DNA of 6,607 bases from Prevotellaceae bacterium (GTDB lineage Bacteria > Bacteroidota > Bacteroidia > Bacteroidales > UBA932), in contig JAIRZR010000030.1 of assembly GCA_031267155.1 (NCBI GenBank), positions 1 to 6,607 of the forward strand. The letters are read 5' to 3'. The notes below the pieces were generated by a model. That model did no database searches. It was given only the letters and a program-made list of their open reading frames with translations, and had not been told where the DNA came from. A program made the translations under genes and the position numbers. Of the stretch, positions 6,316 to 6,607 are shown piece after piece; the stretch's first letter is position 1; each line of letters begins with the position of its first letter.

Positions 6316-6348
6316 CAAAAGTAACAATTATTTATTACATAAACCGAA
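6316..6348 (-). promoter_or_regulatory. Probable Bacteroides-type promoter of tpiA
   Basis: On the minus strand TACTTTTG (6316-6323) fits the -7 consensus TAnnTTTG exactly. With a 21-nt spacer the -33 position reads TTCG (6345-6348), three of four matches to TTTG. The predicted start near 6308 gives a leader of about 85 nt. The -33 part lies inside the 35-bp repeat. Confidence 0.5.
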
Positions 6349-6362
6349 TTTCATTTGAACAG
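6328..6362 (+). repeat. 35-bp dispersed direct repeat, right copy
   Basis: It matches 112-146 at 34 of 35 bases in the same orientation. In the reading frame used by the left copy, the single change turns TTA into TGA, so this copy cannot extend the transposase frame. The flanks share nothing with those of the left copy. Confidence 0.85.
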
Positions 6363-6474
6363 CATGTCTGTAATGTAGATTTTTGTTCAGAGATGCGAAA
6401 CAAACATGATATAACAGTTTCATGATACTGTGAACATAATGCGCATTGCGAAATTGCCCGCAGGACATCAAAAG

Positions 6475-6506
6475 AGTTAAAAACTAAAAGTTAAAAACTA
6501 AAAGTT
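6475..6506. repeat. 14-bp tandem repeat, 2.3 copies
   Basis: AGTTAAAAACTAAA occurs at 6475-6488 and 6489-6502, followed by AGTT. Copies are identical. Each unit contains the small palindrome AGTT-AAA-AACT. It separates two palindromic elements upstream of tpiA. Confidence 0.85.
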
Positions 6507-6517
6507 GAATAGCGTTG

Positions 6518-6542
6518 ATTAATTGCCCGTAGGGCATTAATA
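6518..6542. repeat. Bulged palindrome with CCC-GTA-GGG core
   Basis: ATTAATTGCCC and GGGCATTAAT pair around GTA, with one unpaired T on the left arm, for about ten base pairs. The core matches the scheme of the palindromes at 4565-4786, suggesting the same repeat family. Confidence 0.72.
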
Positions 6543-6570
6543 TCAATAGAAAACCGTTTACCTCCAGCCA

Positions 6571-6588
6571 CAAGCCTTTTAAGGCTTG
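6571..6588. repeat. Perfect 8-bp-arm palindrome near the window edge
   Basis: CAAGCCTT and AAGGCTTG flank a central TT. Neighbouring bases (CCAGCCA before, GCACGCGATGGC after) look like part of a longer intergenic element that continues past the window. Confidence 0.7.
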
Positions 6589-6607
6589 CACGCGATGGCA
6601 AATGGCG

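Larger units (their letters stand above)
6223..6607. other. Region upstream of tpiA with promoter, dispersed repeats and palindromes
   Basis: No gene is visible in these 385 nt. From left to right there is an AT-rich leader (6223-6310), a promoter-like site (6316-6348), the right copy of the 35-bp repeat (6328-6362), an unassigned stretch (6363-6442), a decayed palindrome element (6443-6473), a 14-bp tandem repeat (6475-6506), a bulged hairpin (6518-6542) and a perfect 8-bp-arm palindrome (6571-6588) near the window edge. Confidence 0.75.

Overview
The window looks like a chromosomal segment from a member of the Bacteroidota, most likely the order Bacteroidales. Three things point there: promoter-like sites match the Bacteroides consensus (TTTG, about 20 nt, TAnnTTTG); signal peptides end in the A|Q or C|Q style common in that phylum; and the start codons lack clear Shine-Dalgarno sequences. 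The assignment rests on these features and on protein family resemblance, not on a database search.

All five intact genes lie on the minus strand and read right to left. First comes tpiA (triosephosphate isomerase, 5473-6222), followed after 31 nt by a five-helix Yip1-type membrane protein (4884-5441). A 492-nt intergenic region (4392-4883) full of short palindromes separates this pair from a three-gene unit: a secreted DUF1080 (3-keto-disaccharide hydrolase family) protein (3756-4391), a Wza-like outer-membrane polysaccharide export protein with six SLBB-type repeats (1369-3756), and a Wzz-like chain-length/co-polymerase protein (279-1349). The DUF1080 and export genes overlap by one base (TAATG), and the export gene is 19 nt from the Wzz gene. 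A near-perfect Bacteroides promoter (4460-4491) precedes this unit, so it is probably one operon for exopolysaccharide or capsule assembly. Wzz would sit in the inner membrane and set chain length, and the Wza-like protein would carry polymer across the periplasm and outer membrane. The DUF1080 protein would act on a sugar in the periplasm or at the cell surface. No glycosyltransferase, polymerase or flippase gene is visible.

The non-coding parts hold the less ordinary material. On the plus strand at 29-289 there is an 86-codon open frame without an early ATG that reads like the helix-turn-helix part of an IS630-like transposase; it runs into the 3' end of the Wzz gene. A 35-bp stretch of that remnant recurs with one mismatch at 6328-6362, upstream of tpiA and in the same orientation, so the two copies bracket the whole gene block. 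The 4392-4883 region carries two 9-bp-arm hairpins whose arms differ by three compensated base pairs while their 12-nt loops are nearly identical, along with several smaller palindromes with a CC-GTA-GG type core. Related palindromes occur upstream of tpiA (6443-6588). I read these as REP-like dispersed elements. I see no CRISPR array, tRNA, rRNA or complete mobile element.
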